Source: Listeria grandensis FSL F6-0971 (lineage in GTDB: Bacteria; Bacillota; Bacilli; Lactobacillales; Listeriaceae). From it: a DNA stretch of 43,665 nucleotides. Each line of letters opens with the position of its first letter. Positions within the stretch are counted from its first letter, which is position 1. Location of the stretch: the NCBI RefSeq assembly GCF_000525835.1, contig NZ_AODD01000035.1, positions 1 through 43,665 of the forward strand. The letters are read 5' to 3'. A model generated the notes under the pieces. The model searched no databases and was not told where the DNA came from. It saw only the letters and a list, made by a program, of their open reading frames with translations. The translations under genes and the position numbers were made by a program. Below, one piece after another: positions 33,043-41,477 of the stretch.

Positions 33043-34383
33043 CTAACTTTCATGGATTTCCAACGTGAGGTCATTTTTCGCCTTATTCTTCACTATATCA
33101 TCAATATATTTTGTCAAAAACTCGCCGTCCGCCGCTTGCCACAAAGCATAGCCCGGCATTTTTTCAATACCCTGCAAATAACTTTTATCACCCGTAAAAT
33201 ACGCAAAATTAGCCTGTTCCATCGTTTTTGCCATCTTGTCAGCATCATCCACATCATACTTCCCTTTTAGAAGCAGTTCGCCCAGAGCCTTTGTATAACC
33301 AAACTTACCAAAATAATCTTTCGAATACTGCTGAAAATCGAGAAGATTCGGATCCTTCGAGTTTATTTTTTGGGCATATTTTTCGACATCGACACGTTGC
33401 GTTTTATACGATAAACCTTGATTTGGTGCGTAGTTGATGACGCCATATTGCTGCGGATACATCGCCATCGAGCTCGTCGCGACATCATAAATCGTTTTGC
33501 CATGGCGCGTATCCGAACGAATATCTTGAATATGCACATGCCCACTCAAGTTGAGCGGAATATCATTCTTCGCAAAAAGCGAGACCGCCGCCTTATTTTG
33601 CACAATCGTGAAACCCTTATTTAAAAGTTCACTATGATCCAGCAAATTGTGATGCGTTACCGTAATCAATTTCGCGTCATGCTTCTTCGCCAAATCGATG
33701 CATTTCTGAATCCACTCAAACGTCTGCGTGCTAATATAACCATTCGTCTCTGGCGCCCCGAAACGCTTATTATTCTCGTATTCCGACGTATCCACCATCA
33801 AAAGCCAGACATCGCTAGACGGCGCCACGAGATAGCTAAGCGTTGTGTCATCGCGCATCACCGCCTCATCATAACCCGAATTATGATAGATCGAGGCAAA
33901 CTCTTTCGGCGTAATGCTTTCGGCTTTCACCTGCTGATCCCCTTCAAATTTACGAGCATAAGGGTTTAAAATATCATGATTCCCGGGGATAACAAAAGTT
34001 TGGACACCTGATTTCTCGATTTCATCCAGTTTCTCCGCCATTTCCTCGTGGCTTACCTTCTCACCATTGTTAGTAATATCACCGCTAAGGACAAGGACAT
34101 CCGGTTTTTGCGCCTTCACATCATCTACAAAAGCATCGGTAATCTCCGTGATGTAATTCTGCTGCTTGCCGTCACCCGTTGCGAGGTAGGTTTTAAACGC
34201 CTGTTTCCCGTCGGTGAGGGTATTAGAGAGATAGTGGATGTCGGTGGCTTGGTAGATGGTGAGAGGTTGGTTTGTTGGGATTTTTGGAGATATATTTGGT
34301 TCAGAAGATGGTTCGGTTGGCTGGGTACACCCTGTTAGCGCAAGGACCAGTAACGCGATACATGCAAGTGCGGCTTTTTTCAT
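33043..34383 (-). CDS. Calcineurin-like metallophosphoesterase lipoprotein
   Basis: A 446-residue lipoprotein with lipobox LTGC (Cys19) and a Thr/Pro/Ser linker, then a metallophosphoesterase domain. The metal ligands are visible: DIH (48-50), GDITNNGE (101-108), GNHD (134-137), TVTHHNLLDH and SGHVHIQD. It should be surface-exposed, binding two metal ions. The resemblance to the Listeria cyclic-nucleotide phosphodiesterase-like lipoprotein Lmo2642 is from memory; the true substrate is unknown. The final 90 residues form an extra helical domain. The start follows GGAG and the -10 candidate is TATACT at 34426-34421 (minus). Confidence 0.88.
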   Translation of the reverse strand: MKKAALACIALLVLALTGCTQPTEPSSEPNISPKIPTNQPLTIYQATDIHYLSNTLTDGKQAFKTYLATGDGKQQNYITEITDAFVDDVKAQKPDVLVLSGDITNNGEKVSHEEMAEKLDEIEKSGVQTFVIPGNHDILNPYARKFEGDQQVKAESITPKEFASIYHNSGYDEAVMRDDTTLSYLVAPSSDVWLLMVDTSEYENNKRFGAPETNGYISTQTFEWIQKCIDLAKKHDAKLITVTHHNLLDHSELLNKGFTIVQNKAAVSLFAKNDIPLNLSGHVHIQDIRSDTRHGKTIYDVATSSMAMYPQQYGVINYAPNQGLSYKTQRVDVEKYAQKINSKDPNLLDFQQYSKDYFGKFGYTKALGELLLKGKYDVDDADKMAKTMEQANFAYFTGDKSYLQGIEKMPGYALWQAADGEFLTKYIDDIVKNKAKNDLTLEIHES

Positions 34384-34487
34384 TTTGCGGAGCTCCTTTG
34401 TTTATATATTCACATGGTTTAGTATAACATGAATCTTAGTGATAACAAATAAGGAATTTCAACTCATACCTTCATATATCTTTATGG

Positions 34488-34493
34488 TATAAT
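34488..34493 (+). promoter_or_regulatory. -10 of the type VII small-protein pseudogene
   Basis: Perfect TATAAT preceded by TATGG, 41 bases before the GTG start; the -35 position (CATACC) is weak. Confidence 0.45.
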
Positions 34494-34534
34494 ATCCTCA
34501 TAAGTGACTAAAATAAGGAAAGGATGAGTAAGAA

Positions 34535-34827
34535 GTGGCAAAGAAAATACAACTTCCTAGTGGCAGATTATCTGAACATGCGACTGCGATTGGAAAAAAC
34601 ACAGATGCTTTGGCGTTGAAATTGAGCCAAATGTATCCTACTCTACAGGAACAGCACAAGAATTAGTCTATGATTGCATGGAAATAACCCAATTTTTGCA
34701 AGCGTTTCCTAGGGCCTTTTCAAAAGATGTTCAAAACCTGCGCAATGTAGAAAAAGCTTTTGTTGCATCCGAAAAAGACATTGCTAAGTTATTACAAACC
34801 GGCGTAGATTTTTCTTGGAAGAAGTAA
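34535..34827 (+). pseudogene. Type VII secretion small protein (TIGR04197/DUF3130-like), frameshifted
   Basis: GTG 34535 opens MAKKIQLPSGRLSEHATAIG, a start typical of the small helical proteins found before LXG toxins, but the frame stops at TAG 34664-34666. The rest (NVSYSTGTAQELVYDC through LLQTGVDFSWKK, ending TAA 34825-34827) is one base out of frame. Inserting one base near TTGGCG (34610-34615) gives a 97-residue helical protein of normal size. Such proteins are thought to act as targeting partners of LXG toxins in the Esx/type VII pathway. Followed at once by the toxin scar. Confidence 0.7.
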
Positions 34828-34893
34828 TTAGAAGGAGGCATTCATGGTGCTGGCTCACCCGCACGAGAATTATTCAAAGGAGATAAAAAATAA
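34828..34893 (+). pseudogene. Scar of a deleted toxin gene (C-terminal remnant)
   Basis: After the TAA at 34825 comes AAGGAGG (34832-34838) and ATG 34844, the expected start of a next gene. In another frame the same bases give GGIHGAGSPARELFKGDKK ending at TAA 34891-34893, which overlaps the SUKH ATG by one base. It reads as the start signal of an LXG-type toxin gene joined to that gene's last codons, the middle having been lost. There is too little left to name the toxin. The remnant includes the AAAGGAG site of the immunity gene. Confidence 0.55.
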
Positions 34894-35324
34894 TGGTATA
34901 CGAATTTATAAGTAATGATACTGAGAATGAATTTTACCAACTTGATAAATCTGAAATCACACAAGCCGAAGCTGGATTAGAGTTGAAATTTCCTCAGCAA
35001 CTTAAAGACTTCTATTCTGAGATTGGGTACGGCTTCCTAAAAAGCTCTAATTCAAATGTGAACAGATTGATGGACCCTGAATCTGTAAGAGATTTTCGAC
35101 TACGGAAAAATGATTTTGAATTTTTCCCAGACATTGAAATTTATGATGAATACGAGGAAAATAAATTAATATTCTTTGAAGCCAGTGAAAGTGCACTAAT
35201 GTCGATTGGAACTACGGATACAGATAATAACATCTATTATTATGATATACCAATAGCAGCTTCATTAGAAGAGTTTTTACTGAAAATGATGGAAAATGAT
35301 CGATATTATTTTGAGTTACTTTAG
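34893..35324 (+). CDS. SMI1/KNR4 (SUKH) family immunity protein
   Basis: A 143-residue SUKH-fold protein: LPQQ-like region ELKFPQQLKDFYSEIGYGFL is the classic SMI1/KNR4 motif (an amphipathic helix then G-x-G-F), followed by MDPESVRDFR and ESALMSIGTTDTDNNIYYYD and a C-terminal SLEEFLLKMM helix. SUKH proteins neutralise polymorphic nuclease and other toxins in the cytoplasm. Its ATG overlaps the remnant toxin stop (TAATG), the coupling usual in toxin-immunity pairs. No toxin remains, so it is an orphan that may protect against siblings' toxin. Confidence 0.85.
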   Translation: MVYEFISNDTENEFYQLDKSEITQAEAGLELKFPQQLKDFYSEIGYGFLKSSNSNVNRLMDPESVRDFRLRKNDFEFFPDIEIYDEYEENKLIFFEASESALMSIGTTDTDNNIYYYDIPIAASLEEFLLKMMENDRYYFELL

Positions 35325-35498
35325 GATTAATTAGGGGCCAATACTATTAGACAGTTTTTATCTATATCGACATAAACGAGGAATTAGTAAAATGATAGAT
35401 CATGAATAGATTCTTATACCTGTTTTCTTACCTTGTTTAGTGTACTCTCATATGATTTTATATTATGATGAGAATAGGAAAAGAATAGGGAGGAAAAG

Positions 35499-35900
35499 AT
35501 GATGAAAAAAAATATCCATGTCGTTGGTGCAATCATCATACAAAATGATAAAATACTGTGTGCCCAAAGAGCAGAGAATACATCCCTTGCACTCCAATGG
35601 GAATTCCCAGGCGGCAAAATTGAAAAAGATGAAACGCCTCAAAATGCATTGATTCGCGAAATTCAGGAAGAAATGGATTGTAAAATAACTATAGGTGAAC
35701 AGCTAGAGCACACCATTTATGAGTATGATTTTGGCATCGTCCATCTCACAACATTTTTATGCTACTTAATCCAAGGTGAACCCAAGCTTCTAGAGCACCA
35801 TGCTATCAAATGGCTGAAACCATCTGACTTATCCTTGCTTACTTGGGCCCCTGCTGATATTCCAGCTGTTCAAAAATTACAGCAACTTACCTTCTCATAA
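35499..35900 (+). CDS. Nudix hydrolase, MutT-like (first paralog)
   Basis: A 133-residue MutT-type Nudix protein. The Nudix box is GGKIEKDETPQNALIREIQEE, here in parts: GGKIEKDE (about 46-53) and REIQEE (61-66), with the Glu pair that binds Mg2+. It starts after GGGAGG; ATGs at 35499 and 35502 both work. Likely reactions are hydrolysis of oxidised dGTP or similar nucleotides; not determinable from sequence. It is roughly half identical to the second Nudix gene at 39274, and the two flank the large helicase gene, which is on the opposite strand. Confidence 0.88.
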   Translation: MMKKNIHVVGAIIIQNDKILCAQRAENTSLALQWEFPGGKIEKDETPQNALIREIQEEMDCKITIGEQLEHTIYEYDFGIVHLTTFLCYLIQGEPKLLEHHAIKWLKPSDLSLLTWAPADIPAVQKLQQLTFS

Positions 35901-35908
35901 ATTTAATT

Positions 35909-35964
35909 AAGCTTGAATCATATCCTTTCGAGTCTATTTACTCGTCAAGATATGATTCAAGCTT
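35909..35964. terminator. Bidirectional terminator between Nudix-1 and the helicase gene
   Basis: AAGCTTGAATCATATC (35909-35924) pairs perfectly with GATATGATTCAAGCTT (35949-35964); CGAGT/ACTCG forms an inner stem. Short T runs follow on either strand. It touches the helicase stop codon. Confidence 0.88.
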
Positions 35965-38900
35965 TTAATATGTCAGCTCACCGTATAATTGTTGAGGAAT
36001 AGGCTGATGGAAACGCCAAGTTACATTCATCGGCTTATTACCATTATTACTAACAAAATCAACTTCACCTAAATAAATAAATGGTTCAGTTACACCATCT
36101 TCTTTAGCTTTTTTCCTCACAAATAATTTCACTCTTATTCCTAGTGTTCGGTGGTTAATGAATTGTTCTCCACGAGGCGAAGCCTCACTTGTATTATTTT
36201 GTGATTGCCAATGGAACTGACCATTATCGATAAAATAATCATTGTATTCCAAATGGGCTTCAACCTTTTCTTTCTTCATATTAACATAAAGATAGAAACA
36301 ATTATTATAAAAGTGAACACCTTCTTGATCCATTGCTGACTGATATCTTTCAACACCTTCAAGTATTGCTACATCTTCTTTTTTATATTTTTTATAGAGC
36401 TGTAATTTTTCATCAAGAAGGAGAGTCTCTTTACTAAATTCTTTTTCATAACTATGCATACCATAATCCAGGTAGTCATTTAGCAGTTCTTTAAATTCAT
36501 CAGCCACTAGCATTCTTGATAACTCTTTGTCTAAATGTACAGTCCCATTATCATCTTGGAAACTTCTCTTCAAAAGCTTATTATCCATGAGTCTATTTAT
36601 TGCAAATCGTATAGAGGCCTGCTCCTTTTCTGCTATTTTTATTGAATATACGTATTCTACATAGTTCTGAACAACTTCTAAACTAACCTCATCCTCTTTC
36701 AACAAAATAACTAAAGCAATGTAATCATAAAATTTACGAATCGGAATTAGACTTGAGATACTATCAAATAATTTCGTCAACACACTACTTTTGAAAATTG
36801 CGCTGTCAATAGAATCCGCTAGTTCCGTTCTCTGCTTTATTGTATGGATATTTTTATAAGCTCCACCTGATAATAATTGCTTAATCTCTGGAGCATTTTC
36901 AAATTTAACAAAGTCGAGTATTTGAACTGTTCTATTACTACCTGTACTTTCCTTAACTACTTTATCAAAATCTTTAAATATAGACTTAATATTATCGGCG
37001 GTGTTAAATTTTGTTGTATCAAGAGTTTGCAGTATCTCTTCTTTTACAATCGGGGACAAATCTATATGCAAGTTAGCATTCATTTCTTTAAAATCGTTCT
37101 GTATCATATATCGTACTTTATTTTTATCTATATAACCTCGTTCACTATTACCCATCAACGCCACTGGAATTAAATAACTTTTCCTGTGATTTGCAACAAA
37201 ATCGAGTACGGTGACATATTCTTTGTTTGATGATTTCCGCAAACCTCGGCCAAGTTGTTGTGTAAAAACAATGGCAGATTCAGTAGGACGTAAAAATAAA
37301 ATTAAGTTTAGTTCTGGGATATCAACACCTTCATTAAAAATATCCACAGTAAATATAAACTGCAAGTCATCATTTGGATTACGGAGTCGTTCAATCATTT
37401 CAAGTCTTCTATTGCCTTGATCTTCGCCAGTTAAGCATATACTTCTTATACCTTTTAAATTAAATTGCTCACTCATAAATTTAGCATGTGCTTTATTAAC
37501 ACAAAACCCTAAACCATGCAATGTGTCACCACTGTACTGATATTTTTTCATATTTTTTAATATCAATTCTATCCGTCTGTTAGTATTTAATTGTTTAACT
37601 AGTTCATGTTCATCGCTAGAGATTTCGTTTAATTCTAATACCGTATTATCTGAGATACCGAAATAATGAAAAGGCGCTAATAAATCTCTTTCTAAAGCTT
37701 CTTCTAATCGTATATTAGAAACTACATTATTTTCCGCTAAATCATATATGTTTACCCTATCGGTCCGCTCTGGCGTTGCAGTTAGCCCCAGCAAAAATCT
37801 GGGCTGAAAATGAGCAATCAATCGTTCATATTGCGGAGCCGCTGCACGATGGAACTCATCGATAATAACAAAATCAAAATGTTCCTTTGAAATGATTTCT
37901 AAGTCTTTGGCAAGTGTTTGCATCGATGCAAATGTATACTTAGCCAACTCTTTTTTCTCACCAACATAATAAGAAAATGATTCAGAGTTATCATCAAAAA
38001 CTTGGTGGAATGTCTTGCGAGCATTTGTTAAAAGTTCTATACGATGTGCCACAAAAAGAACTGAACTAGCTCCAATATCCTTTGCAGCAAATGCAGCCAG
38101 ATAAGTTTTCCCTGTTCCTGTAGCTGCAATGGCAAGCCCTCTAGTATGTCCATTATCCATAGATTTTTGTATATTTGACAGGGCCTCGTCTTGCATTGAA
38201 TTCGGTTTTAACTCACCTGAATCCAGCGTTTGAGAATTGTTAAAGCTAGCTTTATATATGGATTTCCCATCTTTAATTCGGCAATATTCTTTATAACCAC
38301 TAACATAAGTATCATCTAGACAAGCAATGTTCTCATGATTCCAAAGGTGTTCGAATCTCAACTGACCCGTTTTTACAACACTATCTGATTTTTTCTCATA
38401 AGTACGTAAATTCCACTCCTCTCCATATTTCAATGCTGCTTTTGAAATATTAGAAGAGCCTAAAATGATTGAGTCGACATCATTTTTGCGGTAAAAAATA
38501 TAGGATTTAGCATGAAAACTATCTACACTACTTTGCGGTTGATAAATTCTTGTTTCGATATTCGGGTATTGTAATAGTGTTTCCATTGCACTTGGTTCTG
38601 TAATATTTAAATATGTAGTGGTAATAATTCTACCTTTAATACCTGCTTGTTGGAGCTGATCTAGAGTACTCACCAACAAACTTAATCCTGAGGTTCGTAT
38701 GAAACTAACAACAATATCAAAACTATCGCATGTTAATAATTCTCGCTTCAAAACAGCCAAAAGCTGCTCAGCCTCGTTGTAAATTAACTTAGTTTCTCCA
38801 AATTCCGATACGTTTAATGATTCTTCGTCAAAATATTTATTTTGTTGCCGCCCCTTTTTAGGGCCCTCTTTTCTCCCCCCCAGAATCTCTAAGTTTACTT

Positions 38901-38988
38901 GCTGCGTTTGTTCATCAATGACGTACTCTGCAACAGATTCACGAACCTCATCATTCCCGTTACTATGCTCATAAATATCTTCATCCAT
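35965..38988 (-). CDS. PLD-nuclease/DEAD-DEAH helicase with DUF3427-type C-terminus
   Basis: A large multidomain protein, 1007 residues from ATG 38988 (an upstream TTG at 39063 gives 1032; neither has an ideal ribosome binding site). Numbering from the TTG: a phospholipase-D-like nuclease domain at about 95-245, with HAKSY (184-188) and GSSNISKAA (202-210); a superfamily 2 helicase at about 290-640, with ATGTGKT (314-320), IDEFH (401-405), LTATPERTD and the motif VI segment QQLGRGLRKS; then a long C-terminal region ending in a DUF3427-like domain. Such PLD-helicase proteins occur in defence islands and are thought to restrict foreign DNA. The gene is AT-rich against its flanks and sits alone between two Nudix paralogs. 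Confidence 0.85.
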   Translation of the reverse strand: MDEDIYEHSNGNDEVRESVAEYVIDEQTQQVNLEILGGRKEGPKKGRQQNKYFDEESLNVSEFGETKLIYNEAEQLLAVLKRELLTCDSFDIVVSFIRTSGLSLLVSTLDQLQQAGIKGRIITTTYLNITEPSAMETLLQYPNIETRIYQPQSSVDSFHAKSYIFYRKNDVDSIILGSSNISKAALKYGEEWNLRTYEKKSDSVVKTGQLRFEHLWNHENIACLDDTYVSGYKEYCRIKDGKSIYKASFNNSQTLDSGELKPNSMQDEALSNIQKSMDNGHTRGLAIAATGTGKTYLAAFAAKDIGASSVLFVAHRIELLTNARKTFHQVFDDNSESFSYYVGEKKELAKYTFASMQTLAKDLEIISKEHFDFVIIDEFHRAAAPQYERLIAHFQPRFLLGLTATPERTDRVNIYDLAENNVVSNIRLEEALERDLLAPFHYFGISDNTVLELNEISSDEHELVKQLNTNRRIELILKNMKKYQYSGDTLHGLGFCVNKAHAKFMSEQFNLKGIRSICLTGEDQGNRRLEMIERLRNPNDDLQFIFTVDIFNEGVDIPELNLILFLRPTESAIVFTQQLGRGLRKSSNKEYVTVLDFVANHRKSYLIPVALMGNSERGYIDKNKVRYMIQNDFKEMNANLHIDLSPIVKEEILQTLDTTKFNTADNIKSIFKDFDKVVKESTGSNRTVQILDFVKFENAPEIKQLLSGGAYKNIHTIKQRTELADSIDSAIFKSSVLTKLFDSISSLIPIRKFYDYIALVILLKEDEVSLEVVQNYVEYVYSIKIAEKEQASIRFAINRLMDNKLLKRSFQDDNGTVHLDKELSRMLVADEFKELLNDYLDYGMHSYEKEFSKETLLLDEKLQLYKKYKKEDVAILEGVERYQSAMDQEGVHFYNNCFYLYVNMKKEKVEAHLEYNDYFIDNGQFHWQSQNNTSEASPRGEQFINHRTLGIRVKLFVRKKAKEDGVTEPFIYLGEVDFVSNNGNKPMNVTWRFHQPIPQQLYGELTY

Positions 38989-39273
38989 TTCTATCTCAAT
39001 CCACCTTGTTAGTAAATTTCCACTATTCTTATTATAGCTTATTTGGCTATTTTTTACCTCCAATCCATGTAATTTTATTGTTTACTTGATTATAAGAATA
39101 TTATCTTATTTCTATGGATTAAAAATTTAGCAACAAGCCCTCTACTTGTAATTTTTGCGATGTTTCTCTTGCTTTCTTCGCACATTATTCCAAACAATCA
39201 TTGTTATATACTACAAAATACACGAATCAAAGGTTAATATGCTATGATAAAGTTTGAAAAAGGAGGAATCCCC

Positions 39274-39681
39274 ATGCAAAAAGATATCCATGTCGTCGGT
39301 GCCATCATTCAAAAAAACAATAAAACCCTCTGTGTCCAACGTGCTGATTCTGCGGTAAACGGCACTGATTGGGAGTTTCCAGGCGGCAAAATCGAACCAG
39401 GTGAAACCCCAGAACAAGCACTCATTCGTGAAGTCCAAGAGGAAATCGGCTGTGTCATCACGGTAAATCAAGCGTTTGACCACACCATTTACGCCTACGA
39501 ATTCGCCAATGTCCACCTCACCTGTTTTCTTTGCGAACTCGTCACCGGCGAACCAACTTTGCACGTCCACCAGGCGATGAAATGGCTCGATGCTAGCGAA
39601 ATGCCTAACTTGAAATGGTCACCAGCTAATCTCCCCGCCGTTAAAAAACTACAGCAAAAAATGCCTAATCGCGCTGACTAG
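39274..39681 (+). CDS. Nudix hydrolase, MutT-like (second paralog)
   Basis: A 135-residue Nudix protein starting at ATG 39274, eight bases after AAGGAGG (a longer in-frame start at 39244 has no such site). It contains EFPGGKIEPGETPEQALIRE and VQEEIG, a full Nudix box with the terminal Gly that the first paralog lacks. Probable 8-oxo-dGTP or nucleotide-sanitising function. It shares IHVVGAII, WEFPGGKIE and the AxLPAVxKLQQ tail with the gene at 35499. Its stop lies within the terminator stem shared with dbpA. Confidence 0.88.
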   Translation: MQKDIHVVGAIIQKNNKTLCVQRADSAVNGTDWEFPGGKIEPGETPEQALIREVQEEIGCVITVNQAFDHTIYAYEFANVHLTCFLCELVTGEPTLHVHQAMKWLDASEMPNLKWSPANLPAVKKLQQKMPNRAD

Positions 39682-39691
39682 GCATTTTTTT
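39657..39691. terminator. Bidirectional terminator between Nudix-2 and dbpA
   Basis: ATGCCTA and TAGGCAT (39661-39667 with 39679-39685) form the stem; AAAAA precedes and TTTTTTT follows, so it works on both strands. The Nudix stop codon is in the right arm. Confidence 0.88.
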
Positions 39692-39694
39692 GCG

Positions 39695-41125
39695 TTATCT
39701 ACGTGCTTTGCTTACTTTCAACTTCTTACCTTTTACAGTCACGGTTTGCATCGCCTTCACGACCTGCGCGCCCTTACCGTTCAGAATCTCCACAAACGAC
39801 ACGTTATCCTCAATCGTGATAATTCCGATATCATCCGCGCTAACCCCGTCCAATTTCGCAATCGTCCCCACGAAATCTACCGCACGTAACTTCTTCTTCT
39901 TGCCACCATTAAAATAAATCTTCATAATATCTTTGCTCAACGCCGCGCTCTTATCTTTCTTCACGACTGGTGCTTCTTCCATTTTTTCATCAAAAGCTGG
40001 TTTTCGAGCCGACACAATCGCTTCATTTGGCAAATCAACTTGCGGAATTTCAAAGCCAATATACTCCTCAATTTCACCGATAAAACGATTCTCAAACGGC
40101 GTGACAAAAGTAATTGCCTTCCCGCTCCGCCCAGCGCGCCCTGTCCGGCCAGTCCGATGCACATAACTCTCTTTTTCAAGCGGAACATCGTAATTTACCA
40201 CGAGCGATATGTTCTCAATATCAATCCCGCGCGCCGCCACATCCGTTGCGACTAAAAAGCGGAACATGCCGCGTTTAAAATCGTTCATTACGCCAAAACG
40301 ATCTTCTTGCGTCAAGCCACCATGAATTTTCTCAGTGGGATAGCCCATACGGCGCAGTTGATCATACGTATCATCCACACGCTCTTGTGTCCGACAGAAA
40401 ATAATCGCGCTCTCTGGATTATGCACAATCAACGTATCTCGTAATGCCACCATTTTGCGATCATCTTTTACCGTCACTTTTTCATGTGTAATATCCACCG
40501 TTGTCAGTCCCGTTGCAGCAATTTCAACGTGTTGCGGCGCCTTCATGTACTTATCGCTAAGCATCGCAATATCCGTCGGTAAGGTCGCCGAGAAAAGCAT
40601 CGTCACGCGATTCTTCGGCAGAGATTGAATGATCGCCTCGACTTGCTCAATGAAGCCCATGTTCAGCATCTCGTCCGCCTCATCGATGACCAAATAGCGC
40701 ACCTTCTCAAGGCTCAGCGTTCCTTTTTCGATATGATCGAGCGTTCGACCTGGCGTACCAACAACAACATGGCTTTTCTGCTTCAGCTCGAGTTTCTGCT
40801 TCGCAAAAGGAGACTTACCAAAAATCGCCGTCGCCTTGATGCGCTTAAAGCGACCAATGTTCGTAAAATCCTCCTTGACCTGCACTGCCAGTTCGCGCGT
40901 CGGCTCCAAAATCAATGCTTGTGGTTTATTCTCGTTCCAATCCACGAGTTCACAAATTGGAATCGCAAACGAAGCCGTCTTGCCGCTCCCAGTTTGAGCC
41001 TTCACAACGACATCCTTTTCCGCTAAAACAAGCGGCACAACAGCGCGTTGCACCTCCGTCGCCTCCGTATATCCCAAACCAGCCAACGCCTTCTCAATAT
41101 CCGAACCAATATTATCAAATCTCAT
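39695..41125 (-). CDS. dbpA: DEAD-box RNA helicase, DbpA/YxiN type
   Basis: A 476-residue DEAD-box helicase: AQTGSGKT (43-50), PTRELA, TPGR, DEAD (148-151), SAT (179-181), [17 protein letters not shown]. After about residue 400 comes a DbpA-type RNA-binding domain ([21 protein letters not shown] and the tail [12 protein letters not shown]). This combination marks the DbpA/YxiN group, which binds 23S rRNA hairpin 92 and helps assemble the 50S subunit. It starts after TGAGG. Upstream (41126-41477) lie a solo repeat unit and the capA promoter. Confidence 0.93.
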   Translation of the reverse strand: MRFDNIGSDIEKALAGLGYTEATEVQRAVVPLVLAEKDVVVKAQTGSGKTASFAIPICELVDWNENKPQALILEPTRELAVQVKEDFTNIGRFKRIKATAIFGKSPFAKQKLELKQKSHVVVGTPGRTLDHIEKGTLSLEKVRYLVIDEADEMLNMGFIEQVEAIIQSLPKNRVTMLFSATLPTDIAMLSDKYMKAPQHVEIAATGLTTVDITHEKVTVKDDRKMVALRDTLIVHNPESAIIFCRTQERVDDTYDQLRRMGYPTEKIHGGLTQEDRFGVMNDFKRGMFRFLVATDVAARGIDIENISLVVNYDVPLEKESYVHRTGRTGRAGRSGKAITFVTPFENRFIGEIEEYIGFEIPQVDLPNEAIVSARKPAFDEKMEEAPVVKKDKSAALSKDIMKIYFNGGKKKKLRAVDFVGTIAKLDGVSADDIGIITIEDNVSFVEILNGKGAQVVKAMQTVTVKGKKLKVSKARR

Positions 41126-41166
41126 AACTCAACCTCAATCTTTTTTTGTGTTTTTTTAAGTATAAC

Positions 41167-41288
41167 ATGAAAAGCTGAGACGGCCCGTTAGATTCGAAAA
41201 AAATTGTGAGAGGCTGTAAGAAAAGTCCTCCCTTGATTTTTTTGGAGGTTGTGTAAATTTCGAGGACCTGTGAATTGGATAGCTGTTT
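41167..41288 (+). repeat. Single copy (B1) of the ~123-bp structured repeat
   Basis: It starts ATGAAAAGCTGA like the other units and keeps AGGCTGTAAGAAAAGTCC, GATTTTTTTGGAGG and AAATTTCGAGGA. The right arm after GAGGACCTG has decayed (no GAAGCTAGATC), so the outer 7-bp arm no longer pairs, while the inner hairpin AAAAGTC/GATTTTT still does. It lies between the starts of dbpA and capA, not after a stop codon. Confidence 0.8.
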
Positions 41289-41311
41289 CATTCCACTCAA
41301 CTGCATATTGA

Positions 41312-41346
41312 GGTTCTAAAAAAGCACACGACTCTTTTCAAGAACC
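41312..41346. repeat. Inverted repeat between repeat B1 and capA
   Basis: GGTTCT (41312-41317) and AGAACC (41341-41346) form a hairpin with further A/T pairing inside. It may be a terminator-like or processing structure; its role is unclear. The rest of 41126-41477 holds only the repeat unit and the capA promoter. Confidence 0.45.
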
Positions 41347-41409
41347 ACAACAAAGCTAGCTCTGGAGTTACTGCTCTCGATTCTCACAACACCAATAAAA
41401 ATCCACATT

Positions 41410-41439
41410 TTAACATTGCCATCCCCCGCCACACATAAT
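41410..41439 (+). promoter_or_regulatory. Probable promoter of the capA-like gene
   Basis: TTAACA (41410-41415), 18-base spacer, CATAAT (41434-41439), 38 bases before the ATG. Confidence 0.5.
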
Positions 41440-41477
41440 ATACTAAAAGAAAACAAGCTCTTGAAAGGAGCAGAGTA

